Positions 15,333 to 24,746 of a stretch of 64,000 bases of DNA are shown in pieces. The notes beneath the pieces were generated by a model, which made no database searches, had not been told where the DNA came from, and saw nothing but the letters and a program-made list of their open reading frames with translations. Source of the stretch: Chitinophagales bacterium. Its GTDB lineage: Bacteria; Bacteroidota; Bacteroidia; Chitinophagales; Saprospiraceae. The DNA is taken from the NCBI GenBank assembly GCA_017303475.1, contig JAFLBO010000007.1, forward strand, positions 107,501 to 171,500, read 5' to 3'. Each line of letters opens with the position of its first letter. Positions within the stretch are counted from its first letter, which is position 1. A program made the translations under genes and the position numbers.

Positions 15333-17936
15333 ATGAGAAAGATCTTCCTTTTCGGAATGCTGCTTTGGGTAGCCGCACCGCTCTGGTCGCAGTCGGGCAA
15401 TGCCGTGGTGGATTCCCTGGAAAAGGTACTCAAAATAACCGGTCCCGACTCTGCCCGGGTGCTGCTGCACAACAAACTGGCGGCACAGTACATGCGCTTT
15501 GATATGAAAAAAGCGCAACAGCACCTGCAACAATCGGCCTTGCTCACCGAGTCTTTTACGCCCGGAAAATGGTTGAACGAAGCCTCGTTTTTGCGCGGCA
15601 GAACCAATACCCAGCTCACTTACGGGAATATGCTTTTCCGGCAGGGCAAATATTCGGAATGTCAGTCGTATTATTTCGAGACCCTGAAATTATGCGATAA
15701 AACCGGCGATAAACTCACCAAAGCCAAGGCGCTCAACGGCATCGGCAGCAGCTATTTTTACCTCAACGATTTGGACAATGCCGTGCCTTACCTGCAACAA
15801 GCCCTCTCGCTGTTGGATGAACCGGGTTCTACACAAATGTATTTGTCGGTAAAAGGCAACCTGGCCAGTATTTTGGATGAAATGGGTCGAAAAAAGGAAG
15901 CCAACGCGGAATTTTTAACCCTTGCGGAAAAAGCGGATGGCTTGGGCATGTGGGAGGTTTCGGCCGGATCATGGCAAAATGCCATGGAATATTTTCTGGA
16001 AACCGACCAGTTGGAACAGGCGGAAAGATGCGCCAACAAGGCCCGAGCTGCGCTGGAGCACATCAACGACAAACTAAACCTGGCGCTGCTGCTCACTAAG
16101 GTCTCGTATATACACCTCAAACGCGGATCGTATCACCAAATGCGCAACTTATCGGAACAAGTGCTTGGTCTTGGCAAAGAGCTGGACAACAGGATGCTCA
16201 TGCGCACCGGATATACCAACCTGGCATCGGGCTACGTGCAGGAGGCGGCTATAATCGAAAATACTTCACTCAAAGACAGTTTTTATGTAAAGGCATTTGC
16301 CCTGATGGAAACGGCCAATGCATTGAGAGACTCCATTTTTAATAGTGAAAAAACGCAGGCTGTAACGGAAATGCGGATTAAGTACGAAACAGAAAAAAAA
16401 GAACGTGAGATCAGCCAGCTCAGTGCTGAGGCCAAGAACCAGAAAATTGCAGCCTTGCAGCGGGAAATAGCCCTGAAACAGGAAAAACTCAAAGCAGAAA
16501 CCGCCCGTCAGCAGGCGGCTTTGCTGGAAAAAAACAATGAAAACATACGGCTCGATCTGGAAGTGAAGGAGGCCAGGCTGCAGGAACAAAATGCCGAAAC
16601 GGCGCAAAAACAAAAGGATATAGCCCTGTTACAGGCTAAAAATGAACGGCAGGCCAGCGAGGCTAATCTGGAAAGGATGCTCCGCTACGGCTTGCTGGCG
16701 GGCTTGCTGGCCCTGGGTATTTTCAGTTTCCTGCTATACAGAAACGTGCAGCAACGCAAAGCTGCCCAACGTAAAATTGAACAGCAACAAACCGAAATTG
16801 AGGCCCAAAATGCCGGATTGGAAGCGGCCAACCGCTACAAAAGCATCTTCCTGTCCAATATGAGTCACGAAATCCGGACGCCGCTCAATACCATCATCGG
16901 GATGTCTGATTTATTGCAGGATACAGAGCTTACACCCAAGCAGCAGGAATACACAAACGTGGTGCGCCACGCCTCCAAAAATCTCCTGGCCGTGATCAAC
17001 GAGATCCTGGATTTTTCCAAAATCGAGGCAGGTAAAATGGAGATACGGCCGGAGCCTGTAGACCTGCATGAACTGCTGAAACAGGAAGTAAACATGCTTT
17101 CTGTACAGGCAAAGGAGAAGAAAATCAGCCTGGAGTGTCATATTGACTCCTCTGTGCCGCAATATGTCCTGGCAGATCCCACCCGCCTGAATCAGATTCT
17201 CCTGAACCTGCTCAGTAATGCCGTGAAGTTCACCGAAAAAGGGGGCGTTCAGTTGCGGGCTGAGGCCTGGCCGGGAGGCTCTGCGCAGCACCCTACCCTG
17301 CAATTTCAGGTGATAGACACTGGCGTGGGCATACAGGAACATCAGCTTAAAGATATATTTGATCCGTTCATGCAGGCCGGCGAGGAAACACATTTGCTGC
17401 ACAGCGGTACCGGTTTGGGTCTGGCTATTGCCAAACAATTGGTGGAGTTGCAGGGCGGGCAAATCAGCGTACAGTCAAAACCGGGCAAAGGCTCAGTTTT
17501 TGCCTTTACACTCCCGGTACGTTTAGCAGACGGTCCGGTGGCGGCGCCGCAACAAATAACAAAACCGGCCCACGAACACCTGCGTATCCTGTTGGTAGAA
17601 GACAACCAGTTCAACCAGTTGCTGGCTACCGAGGTGTTGCACAAACTGGTGCATCACCCGCAAATACGGATTGCCATCAATGGTCAGGAAGCCGTGGAAG
17701 CAGTTTCGGAAGCTGTTTTTGACCTCATTTTTATGGATGTCAAAATGCCGGTGATGGACGGATTTACCGCCACCCGCCATATTCGGGCTGCGGGCATCCA
17801 AACCCCGGTTATTGCTCTCACGGCCAATGCCACTGCTGAAGAACGGGAAAATTGCCTGCTAAGTGGCATGAACGACTACCTGTCGAAACCATTATCCATT
17901 CATTTGCTGGAAGAAAAGATCAACACCTGGGCTTAG
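15333..17936 (+). CDS. TPR-containing hybrid sensor histidine kinase / response regulator
   Basis: The 867-aa protein has a signal peptide (MRKIFLFGMLLWVAAPLWSQ) and periplasmic TPR repeats (about 60-320). A long Gln/Glu-rich coiled coil (about 335-445) and one transmembrane helix (about 451-470, LLAGLLALGIFSFLLY) follow. The kinase part has HisKA with SHEIRTPLN (phospho-His about 512), an HATPase with LLNLLSNAVKF, DTGVGI and GTGLGLAI, and a C-terminal receiver with LLVEDNQFNQ and phospho-acceptor Asp about 802 in MDVKMPVMDG. No DNA-binding output domain is present, so the phosphate must pass to another protein. The ATG at 15333 gives the signal peptide. murQ follows after 12 nt. Confidence 0.93.
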   Translation: MRKIFLFGMLLWVAAPLWSQSGNAVVDSLEKVLKITGPDSARVLLHNKLAAQYMRFDMKKAQQHLQQSALLTESFTPGKWLNEASFLRGRTNTQLTYGNMLFRQGKYSECQSYYFETLKLCDKTGDKLTKAKALNGIGSSYFYLNDLDNAVPYLQQALSLLDEPGSTQMYLSVKGNLASILDEMGRKKEANAEFLTLAEKADGLGMWEVSAGSWQNAMEYFLETDQLEQAERCANKARAALEHINDKLNLALLLTKVSYIHLKRGSYHQMRNLSEQVLGLGKELDNRMLMRTGYTNLASGYVQEAAIIENTSLKDSFYVKAFALMETANALRDSIFNSEKTQAVTEMRIKYETEKKEREISQLSAEAKNQKIAALQREIALKQEKLKAETARQQAALLEKNNENIRLDLEVKEARLQEQNAETAQKQKDIALLQAKNERQASEANLERMLRYGLLAGLLALGIFSFLLYRNVQQRKAAQRKIEQQQTEIEAQNAGLEAANRYKSIFLSNMSHEIRTPLNTIIGMSDLLQDTELTPKQQEYTNVVRHASKNLLAVINEILDFSKIEAGKMEIRPEPVDLHELLKQEVNMLSVQAKEKKISLECHIDSSVPQYVLADPTRLNQILLNLLSNAVKFTEKGGVQLRAEAWPGGSAQHPTLQFQVIDTGVGIQEHQLKDIFDPFMQAGEETHLLHSGTGLGLAIAKQLVELQGGQISVQSKPGKGSVFAFTLPVRLADGPVAAPQQITKPAHEHLRILLVEDNQFNQLLATEVLHKLVHHPQIRIAINGQEAVEAVSEAVFDLIFMDVKMPVMDGFTATRHIRAAGIQTPVIALTANATAEERENCLLSGMNDYLSKPLSIHLLEEKINTWA

Positions 17937-17948
17937 GTCCATTCATTC

Positions 17949-18758
17949 ATGGAAAAAATTACTGAATCAGCCTCCAAGTACCGCCATTTGGAAAAAATGA
18001 GTGTGCGGGAAATCCTTACCAATATCAACCAGGAAGACCAAACGGTTCCGCTGGCTGTTGAAAAAGCCATTCCCCAGATAGAAGCGCTGGTGGAATCAAT
18101 TGTGCCAAAAATGCAGGAGGGCGGCAGACTCTTCTACATCGGAGCGGGCACCAGCGGCCGACTGGGCGTGGTGGATGCCTCCGAAATTCCGCCCACTTTT
18201 GGCGCTCCGCCGGAATGGGTTATTGGTATCATTGCCGGCGGCGACCGCGCTATCCGGCATCCGGTGGAAAATGCCGAAGACAGCGAAACCCAGGCTTGGA
18301 CCGACCTGAAAGTATGGCAACCGGACACCCTGGATACCGTTATTGGTATTGCGGCATCCGGCACAACGCCATACGTGATTCACGGGTTGCGTACCTGTCG
18401 GGAACAGGGAATTGCCACAGGTTGTATTACCTGTAATCCCGGAGCCCCGCTCCTGGCCGAGGCCGATCATCCCATCCTGGCTGTGGTAGGGCCAGAGTTT
18501 CTCACAGGCAGCAGCCGGATGAAAGCCGGAACAGCACAAAAGCTGATTTTAAACATGATTTCCACCGCCGTTATGATCCGCCTGGGCAGGGTTCAGGACA
18601 ATAAAATGGTGGATATGCAGCTTAGCAACAACAAACTCGTAGACCGCGGCGCCAAAATGGTAGCGCAAGCCACAGGGCTGGAATACGAGTACGCCAAAAA
18701 CTTATTGCTCAGATTCGGAAGTGTCCGAGCAGCTCTCCAGGCGTTTGGTGGAAGCTGA
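17949..18758 (+). CDS. murQ: N-acetylmuramic acid 6-phosphate etherase MurQ
   Basis: The 269-aa SIS-domain enzyme cleaves the lactyl ether of MurNAc 6-phosphate, giving GlcNAc 6-phosphate and lactate in peptidoglycan recycling. The glycine-rich signature GAGTSGRLGVVDASE, PPTFG, and the later GSSRMKAGTAQKLILNM are all present. It is slightly shorter than the roughly 300-aa E. coli enzyme because the C-terminal UBA-like extension is reduced. It lies 12 nt behind the TPR hybrid kinase, so the two are likely cotranscribed, which suggests the kinase senses cell-wall state or turnover products. No anmK or MurNAc transporter is adjacent. Confidence 0.94.
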   Translation: MEKITESASKYRHLEKMSVREILTNINQEDQTVPLAVEKAIPQIEALVESIVPKMQEGGRLFYIGAGTSGRLGVVDASEIPPTFGAPPEWVIGIIAGGDRAIRHPVENAEDSETQAWTDLKVWQPDTLDTVIGIAASGTTPYVIHGLRTCREQGIATGCITCNPGAPLLAEADHPILAVVGPEFLTGSSRMKAGTAQKLILNMISTAVMIRLGRVQDNKMVDMQLSNNKLVDRGAKMVAQATGLEYEYAKNLLLRFGSVRAALQAFGGS

Positions 18759-18767
18759 GGAGTACAA

Positions 18768-18924
18768 GATTACATGATTGACGATTACATGATTGACGAT
18801 TACATGATTACATGATTGAAGAGGGAAGGGTTGAGCCTGGTATTTCTTTGGCCTGCGGCCCTGACGACACCAAAACCGAACGTGCCCCCTCTTCAATCAT
18901 GTAATCGTCAATCATGTAATCGTC
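18768..18924. repeat. Convergent-gene hairpin of GATTACATGATTGAC units with unequal arms
   Basis: The left arm (18768-18825) has four GATTACATGATT-type units ending in GAAGAGGG. The right arm (18887-18924) begins CCCTCTTC and has only two complementary CAATCATGTAATCGT units. The receptor gene stop TGA lies at the outer edge of the right arm. The left part includes a copy of the dispersed ATTACATGATTGAAGAGGG element also seen near 7731 and 21540. Confidence 0.8.
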
Positions 18925-21358
18925 ACAGCCTTCTCATCTCGTCTGCGGCGCCGGTTTGACGATCGCGGGCGGTTTTGATTTTATTATTGCCAAAGGTATT
19001 GGTCCAGGTGAGCATAACGGTGCGTTCGGCTACCTGGAAAGAGCTGGATACCAGCAGATTGAGGTCGGGCTGATCTGTGGTGCCATACCAGTTGGAAGAA
19101 AGCAGGAGGTCGGTGGCATTGAGTCGCAATTTTCCCCAACGTTCTCCAAAGTCTTTTTGCAAACCAATATTGAGTGCTCCGGTAGCGCGCCAGTGGGTAA
19201 CGCCCCAAATACCGGGCGAGAGGTAGTTGCCGGAAATTTCCAGGCTGAATGCAGCTGGCAGCGTGAAGGTGTGGGTGGCATTAAATCCGAAAACCAGTGT
19301 TTTGAGCAACACCGATTGCCCCTCCACGGTGAAATCGTTATTCGTGGAAATCACAAACAGGGTATGCTGGGAATCCCACCATTTTTTGGGTCGAAACGGG
19401 ATGTACAGGTTGCCGCTGAGCATGCGTTCGGTGCCCAGGTTGGCAAAGGTATTTTCCTGCCGGTTGGTTTCCGGATTTACCCGGGGCAAGAGGCGCATGG
19501 CTTCCGTTTCAATGCTGTATGATACGCCCATGCGCAAGGATTTGATATTGTAATTCAACTGAAAGGCATCAGTGAAAGACGGCTGTAGCGCCGGGTTGCC
19601 GGTGAGCAGTGTGGATGGATCGGAGAAGATCAGCCATGGCGCCAGTTGCGTAATTTGCGGACGCTGAATTCGGCGGCTGTAAGAGAGCTGAAGTTGCTGG
19701 TTGGATGGCAGATTGCGGGTGAGGAACAGGCTCGGGAACCAGGAACCATATTGGCGGTCTACCACATTGGGTTGGGTTTCAGAGCCGAGGTTGGTTTGGG
19801 TATACTCGTAACGCAGGCCTGCTTTGAGGTCGGATTTAGCATCCAGTTTCCAGGAAAAACTGCCGTATGCGGCGGCCACTTCTTCGTTCAGGTGAAACAA
19901 AGAACTCAAGGCCGGAATAACCAGCCAGTCGTTTTGTTGTCCGGGCAAACTATCCACCCGAACATCGTTGTCGAACCGGATCAGGGTCATTTTAGCGCCG
20001 GCCTCCAGGTTCATTTTGTTGTTTAGCTGTGCCGTGTAATCGGCTTTAGCCACGGCCATCCGGATGGGTGTTTCCTTCTCAATCCGGAGTTTATACAACG
20101 ACAGCAGGGTTTCGTTCGGCTGGTATTGCAGGATTTCGTAGTGACTGGGGTTGCTGATATGGTATTGTACCAGATCTGCGTCTACATTCAGGGTTTGTTT
20201 ACTGGAAATCTGGTGGCTCAGGTTGGCATTTACGGCAAAGGATTGGGCGTGGTTAACCTCGTCGTTGGGCATTAAAATTCTGTTTTCCACAACACCGTTT
20301 CGGGAATAGGAAACCTCGTTTTCGGCTTTCATGAACCAGTTGCGATCGTAAAAGGTACCTAATATACCTACAACTGTTTTTGGACTAGCCTGCCAGTCGA
20401 GGCCCAAACGGGCATTTTGCGTGGAAGTTGGGGTGTGCGGCCTACGGCTGTCGGAATTGGTTTCCAGGAAATCGCCATTGGTATAAACGCCCCGGTAATT
20501 GGTAAATATCTGAGGGTTGAGGTTGTAGTTATATTCGTAGTTGCCGTACCAGTTAAGCTTGTTTTTGCGGTAATTAAAATAACCGCTTGCGCCGTACTTG
20601 GCGCCTTTGCCGTGGCCGGCGTTCAGGGAATAACCACCGTTAAGGCCATCGTTGGTGGAGCGGAGCAAAACAATGTTGATGATGCCGGCGGTGCCTTCTG
20701 CATCGAAATTTGACGGAGGGGTATGGATCAGCTCAATCCGGTCGATATTGTTGGCATTCATGCCTTCCAGCATTTGCACAACGGCATCAGGGGGCATTCT
20801 GGATATCTTGCCATTGATCATGATGATGACGCCTTCTTTACCCAACAGCGAAATGGCTTTGGTAAGTCGGTTCACCTGTACCCCGGGCGAGCGTTGCAGC
20901 ACTTCCAGGGCATTCCCGCCGGCGTTGGTGATAGAGTTGGCCACATTGACCACCATTCGGTCAATTTTTTGCTCCAGAAAGGGTCGGCGGGCCACCACCG
21001 AAACCTCATCCAGCTGGGTTTGGTTTTCCTGCATTACCAGGGTTCCCAGGGCAACTTCGGAGGCGCCGGCGCCCAGGTCGAACGGTTGTGAATAGGATTT
21101 GAAGAAGCCTACCAGGTAAAACCCGAGCAGGTACCGACCAGTTTCCAGGCCGTTGAACTGGAAACCACCATTGTCGGAGCTCAGCTGACTAAGTACCAGG
21201 GAGCTATCGGCAGCGGTTAAGAGCAGTACGTTAGCAGCGGCCAGCGGGTTGCCCTCCGGATCTGTCAGAGAGCCGGATACACGATTTTGAGCCGATGCTG
21301 TAGAGAGAAAAAAAGAAAGAATCAGCGCCAAAGCGCAGTAAAGGGAAGATGTTCGCAT
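18923..21358 (-). CDS. TonB-dependent receptor, outer membrane beta-barrel family (OMP_b-brl_3-like)
   Basis: The 811-aa protein starts with a signal peptide (MRTSSLYCALALILSFFLSTASA, then QNR). A carboxypeptidase-regulatory-like domain follows (about 25-105, GSLTDPEGNPLAAANVLLL), then a plug-like region with VEVLQRSPGV-type sequence (ALEVLQRSPGVQVN) and GTAGIINIVL, and a C-terminal barrel. This arrangement is typical of the outer membrane beta-barrel family with OMP_b-brl_3, often involved in uptake of peptides or metals, but no ligand can be assigned. MRTSSLY is chosen as start because it begins the signal peptide. It converges on murQ, and the stop lies in a repeat arm. Confidence 0.9.
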   Translation of the reverse strand: MRTSSLYCALALILSFFLSTASAQNRVSGSLTDPEGNPLAAANVLLLTAADSSLVLSQLSSDNGGFQFNGLETGRYLLGFYLVGFFKSYSQPFDLGAGASEVALGTLVMQENQTQLDEVSVVARRPFLEQKIDRMVVNVANSITNAGGNALEVLQRSPGVQVNRLTKAISLLGKEGVIIMINGKISRMPPDAVVQMLEGMNANNIDRIELIHTPPSNFDAEGTAGIINIVLLRSTNDGLNGGYSLNAGHGKGAKYGASGYFNYRKNKLNWYGNYEYNYNLNPQIFTNYRGVYTNGDFLETNSDSRRPHTPTSTQNARLGLDWQASPKTVVGILGTFYDRNWFMKAENEVSYSRNGVVENRILMPNDEVNHAQSFAVNANLSHQISSKQTLNVDADLVQYHISNPSHYEILQYQPNETLLSLYKLRIEKETPIRMAVAKADYTAQLNNKMNLEAGAKMTLIRFDNDVRVDSLPGQQNDWLVIPALSSLFHLNEEVAAAYGSFSWKLDAKSDLKAGLRYEYTQTNLGSETQPNVVDRQYGSWFPSLFLTRNLPSNQQLQLSYSRRIQRPQITQLAPWLIFSDPSTLLTGNPALQPSFTDAFQLNYNIKSLRMGVSYSIETEAMRLLPRVNPETNRQENTFANLGTERMLSGNLYIPFRPKKWWDSQHTLFVISTNNDFTVEGQSVLLKTLVFGFNATHTFTLPAAFSLEISGNYLSPGIWGVTHWRATGALNIGLQKDFGERWGKLRLNATDLLLSSNWYGTTDQPDLNLLVSSSFQVAERTVMLTWTNTFGNNKIKTARDRQTGAADEMRRL

Positions 21359-21771
21359 GGAAACAGGGTTTTGGAGTTTTACACTCCTTTTGTCTTTAAT
21401 TTGATCAAAGAACAAAAGGTAACAGCTTGAATGCCCTTGTTTAGGACATTCGTTAACTTTGGCTAAAAGACAAGAGGAAAGTTGGAGCGTTGCATGTAGC
21501 GAGGCGGGGGGCGGGAATTACATGATTGACGATTACATAATTACATGATTGAAGAGGGAGGGGCGTTGAGTCTGGGGCGGTCGCCACGGGGCGTTAGCCC
21601 CAAAACGTTGGTAGCCCCGGGGAATTACGCGTGAATCCCCTGCCGCATCGCGGCAAAATCGGGTGTCTGAAAAGTAATTTTTACCGCAGAGCTGCAGCGG
21701 TATAAACAGTTAAACTTAAAGCACCTCTGCGGTAAAAATCACTTTTTAAACACCATTTACCAGAAAATGCC
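21359..21771. repeat. Repeat-filled 413-nt intergenic region
   Basis: The region holds the dispersed element ATTACATGATTGAC (from 21517) and ATTACATGATTGAAGAGGG (from 21540). It also holds the second copy of the GTTAGCCCCAAAAC repeat (21584-21622). A hairpin pairs ATTTTTACCGCAGAG (21677-21691) with CTCTGCGGTAAAAAT (21725-21739), extended to about 22 bp with one mismatch. The ACCGCAGAG phrase recurs at 60757. No gene or clear promoter was seen. Confidence 0.7.
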
Positions 21772-23928
21772 TCACTCACTCATATTCATATTGTAGTTCC
21801 AGTTGTCTCCTTTACACGCATTTGGGTCAATGCTTTGGATGATTTCCTGGTATTTGAGTCGGAGGGCGTCTGATTGTTTTTTCTTGTTGACTTTCAACTC
21901 TTTGGAGCTAATGGAGAAAGAAAAATTGTTGCCATCAGAAATAAGCCCGTCGCTGAGCAGGGCGGATTTGATGCGTTCCTGAATGGCCATGGACCGGGCC
22001 TGCATCTTTTCATGTTCACGTTGCATAGCCTGATGTTCCTTTTGCATTTTTAGATGCTCCTTTTGCATGTCTCTATGCGCTTTTTCCTGCTCCTTTTGCT
22101 CTTTTTCCCATTCTTTCGCCTGCTCCTTCCATTCTTTGGAAGCCCGTTTCATCTCTCTGGCCATTTCTTTTTGCTGTTCTTTCATGGCTTCGTGGGCTTC
22201 TTTCATTGCCATTTCGATCTCTTTCTGATGCTCGCGGTTGTAATATTCCATCTCTGCAGCACGGTCTTTCTGAGAGTCTTCAAAATAGTATTCTAAACCT
22301 TGAGGATTGTGGAAAAAATAGCGATTTCCATCATTGCCCAGATGTAGGCCGGGAATGAGTAATTCGGCTCCTTTTTCCAGTTTTTGTCCATTCATCCAAA
22401 CTTCACCGTTTTTGATGAGCATTTCGGTAGACTCTCCGTTGTTGTCGAATTTGATCACGGTATTTCCGTTTTCATCTTCATCGGTTACCACACTGATACC
22501 ATTCATTGCCGGGAAGCCGGCCATGGGCGGCATGGGTGGAAGCGGCGCCAAGGGTGCTGTGGGTGAAAAAGCTGCCGGGAAATCCGGGCGATTGAAATGG
22601 TAAAATCCAGGGAATGCCGGTGCGCCAGGTGGTGAGGGTGGTGCAGGCGGGGTTGGCATATCTTCCGTCAGCTCCTCCAACAAATCTTCATGTTCAGGGA
22701 ATTCTGCTGCCGGAATGTCTTTTCCATCTATGGATAATTTAGTGAGTTCGCCGTTTTGGTATTCGGCTTCCACACGTTTGTTGCCATCCTCACGGGTAAT
22801 TTTCTGGGTTACTTTGGGTTTAGGAATGGTATCTGAAGGCATTTCTTCCTGATCAAATCCGAAGATAGCCGACGGGAATTCGGTGATTTGCGCCAGGGCC
22901 TTTTCAAAGGTTGGCGCGGTATTGGCCCTCAGGCCCACCAGGGCCAGTAGTGCGACCAGTATGACGGTTGCTGTGATTTTTTCCATAACTTGATGTTGTT
23001 GTTGTGGTGCTTGATTCAGGATACGGCGTACCCGGTCGAGCAGGGTATACCGTTTGCCGCTGAGTGCCATGGCAAGTGCCGGGGCAGGAGTGGCCAGCTC
23101 CTGTACCTGCACCAATGCTCTGGCAAAAGCGATGGGGTTTCCGGTAACAGCCAGCGCGGCATCATCGCAGGCATTTTCCCGTTCCCGGTGAATGATTTGC
23201 GATATCCACCAAACGGCCGGATGGTAGTAAAACAGGGTTTCAACAAATGCCTGCAGGAGGTTGAAAAACCAGTCGCGCCGGGCAATATGCGCCAGCTCAT
23301 GTGCCAGTACTGCTTCTACTTCGGCCACAGAAAGCTGGTTGACGAATCCGATGGGTAACAGGATCAGGGGCTTGAGCCAGCCCAGGGTAAGGGGCGACCT
23401 CACCAGGGCAGATTCGAGCAAGCGGATGCTTCTTTTTATACCCATTTGCCGGGCGAGTAACTGTGTTTTTTCCTGCCATTGGGCATCAAGGGTACGCACG
23501 CCGCGCGTCCGCAGGCGATGCACACCCAGGAGTCCTCCACCCAGGCGAAACAAAAAGAACACCAGACCAGACAGCCAGAGGGCCACAATAAGGGTATGGT
23601 TGGCATCCATCCAGGCGCAGAATTGTTCCGGAAGGGAGCTTGCCAGCACATCGCTGGTCCACCAGGTGTCGGTGAGGGTGATATTGGTTGCCGGGGCAGA
23701 GAAGGTGGTTGTGATCACCGTTGCCGGCTCATACTTCCAAAGAAAAGTACCGATTGCTGCCAAAAACAATCCCATCAGGGTGAGGTAGGCCGCCAGGTAA
23801 CGTTGACGGGCTGAGCGCAGCCGGGGGAGCAGCATGAGCAAAACCAGCGCAAGCAAAGCGCCCTGCCACAGGGAATGAGCCAAAACCCAGCCTAAAGCGC
23901 GGAAAAAGGCATCCGTTATTGGTGTCAT
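21772..23928 (-). CDS. M56 family metallopeptidase, BlaR1/MecR1-like sensor with long C-terminal helix
   Basis: The 718-aa membrane protein has four transmembrane segments in the first 330 residues and the zinc-protease motif HELAH at 210-214, followed by RRDWFFNLLQAF and RERENACDDAA, as in BlaR1-type M56 peptidases. In the BlaR1 model the activated protease leads to loss of the BlaI repressor. Instead of a penicillin-binding sensor domain the C-terminus has a proline-rich stretch (about 420-475), a small beta region and a very charged roughly 100-residue helix of Glu/Lys/Gln/Met repeats. So beta-lactam sensing is not implied. It lies 23 nt downstream of the BlaI-like gene. Confidence 0.9.
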   Translation of the reverse strand: MTPITDAFFRALGWVLAHSLWQGALLALVLLMLLPRLRSARQRYLAAYLTLMGLFLAAIGTFLWKYEPATVITTTFSAPATNITLTDTWWTSDVLASSLPEQFCAWMDANHTLIVALWLSGLVFFLFRLGGGLLGVHRLRTRGVRTLDAQWQEKTQLLARQMGIKRSIRLLESALVRSPLTLGWLKPLILLPIGFVNQLSVAEVEAVLAHELAHIARRDWFFNLLQAFVETLFYYHPAVWWISQIIHRERENACDDAALAVTGNPIAFARALVQVQELATPAPALAMALSGKRYTLLDRVRRILNQAPQQQHQVMEKITATVILVALLALVGLRANTAPTFEKALAQITEFPSAIFGFDQEEMPSDTIPKPKVTQKITREDGNKRVEAEYQNGELTKLSIDGKDIPAAEFPEHEDLLEELTEDMPTPPAPPSPPGAPAFPGFYHFNRPDFPAAFSPTAPLAPLPPMPPMAGFPAMNGISVVTDEDENGNTVIKFDNNGESTEMLIKNGEVWMNGQKLEKGAELLIPGLHLGNDGNRYFFHNPQGLEYYFEDSQKDRAAEMEYYNREHQKEIEMAMKEAHEAMKEQQKEMAREMKRASKEWKEQAKEWEKEQKEQEKAHRDMQKEHLKMQKEHQAMQREHEKMQARSMAIQERIKSALLSDGLISDGNNFSFSISSKELKVNKKKQSDALRLKYQEIIQSIDPNACKGDNWNYNMNMSE

Positions 23929-23951
23929 AGCTTAAATGTTTAGTGGTTGGT

Positions 23952-24350
23952 TTATTTACCCTGTTCAATTTTGGCAATCAGCGCCTTGATTTCATCCAGC
24001 TCTTCCGAACTCGCTTCGTGGTTGCCCAATGCCTGCATCACCAGCCGGGCAGTACTTCCCCTGAAAGCGTTGTCCACAAAATCCTGAAGCAGCAGATCCT
24101 GGGTGTCGCTTTCCTGTACTATGGCTGTGTAAATGTGCGTCCGGCCGTCTTCCTGCCTGCTCACCAGTCCTTTTTCAAACATGATTTGCATCAGCTTAAG
24201 CGTGGTGGTGTAGCCTGCAGAATCTTTGGCCTTCTGGCTGCTGCGGCGTTGTTCGTTGAGCAGGTCGTTCACGGTCCGGACCGTGGATGGACCCTGCTCC
24301 CACAGAATGTGTAAAATCTCGAGCTCCGAGTCGGTAGGTTTGGATATCAT
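23952..24350 (-). CDS. BlaI/MecI/CopY family transcriptional repressor
   Basis: The 132-aa protein has the family N-terminal winged helix (TDSELEILHILWEQGPSTVRTVNDLLNE) and the recognition segment with TTLKLMQIMFEKGLVSR. It is followed by a short C-terminal dimerisation helix. Length and layout match the family. It is the first gene of an operon with the M56 peptidase. Two 18-bp CTACGAA...TTCGTAG palindromes overlap its promoter, so autorepression is very likely. Release probably depends on the M56 protein. Confidence 0.93.
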   Translation of the reverse strand: MISKPTDSELEILHILWEQGPSTVRTVNDLLNEQRRSSQKAKDSAGYTTTLKLMQIMFEKGLVSRQEDGRTHIYTAIVQESDTQDLLLQDFVDNAFRGSTARLVMQALGNHEASSEELDEIKALIAKIEQGK

Positions 24351-24378
24351 AATCAGCTACGGTAAACTTTTCTACTTG

Positions 24379-24434
24379 CAAAGATTCTACGAAAGTGTTC
24401 GTAGTTGCAAATTTTTCTACGAAAATTTTCGTAG
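24379..24434 (-). promoter_or_regulatory. Promoter of the blaI-like/M56 operon with two BlaI-type operators
   Basis: On the minus strand a TTTG -33 box (24411-24408) is followed after 21 nt by AATCTTTG (24386-24379), one mismatch from TANNTTTG. Operator 1 (24387-24404) has arms CTACGAA and TTCGTAG around AGTG and fills almost the whole spacer. Operator 2 (24417-24434), CTACGAAAATTTTCGTAG, is a perfect 18-bp palindrome just upstream of the -33 box. Their centres are 30 bp apart, about three helical turns. Confidence 0.8.
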
Positions 24435-24625
24435 ATTAAAAAAAATGTAGCTGAATCTCACAAATTATCTATTTAAATGCCTGATAGTCAACGATATAAA
24501 AAATTATTCATTTTTTTTCAAAAACCTGGCAGCGAATCTGGCAACGTGCGCGTTCCATTCTGTACCAAGTTAATTCCTGGAAACCGTTATCTTTTTTTAA
24601 TCACCAAACCGACAAAAGAATAACC

Positions 24626-24715
24626 ATGACAGCCACTTTCACTTACACACTCGTACTGGCCGCTATCTACGCAGGCCGAAAGATTTACGCCTTAAGAGCC
24701 CCGATGGCCGCCTAA
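24626..24715 (+). CDS. Possible 29-residue membrane peptide (or sRNA with this start and stop)
   Basis: An ATG at 24626 opens a 29-codon frame ending TAA at 24713-24715. Its middle is hydrophobic (FTYTLVLAAIYAG) and followed by basic residues (RKIYALRA), as in a one-helix membrane peptide. A -7-like TATCTTTT lies at 24588-24595 and a strong intrinsic terminator begins 31 nt after the stop, so a transcript of about 180 nt is likely. Whether the product is the peptide or the RNA cannot be decided from sequence. Confidence 0.4.
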   Translation: MTATFTYTLVLAAIYAGRKIYALRAPMAA

Positions 24716-24746
24716 CTAAATGGCATTCACCACGCACACAAAAAAG

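Noticed and set aside
18768..18825. Possible CRISPR array (tandem GATTACATGATTGAC units)
   Set aside because: The units are contiguous without spacers and are mirrored downstream, so this is a repeat hairpin. The same holds for 31936-32040, 38495-38632 and 33541-33585.
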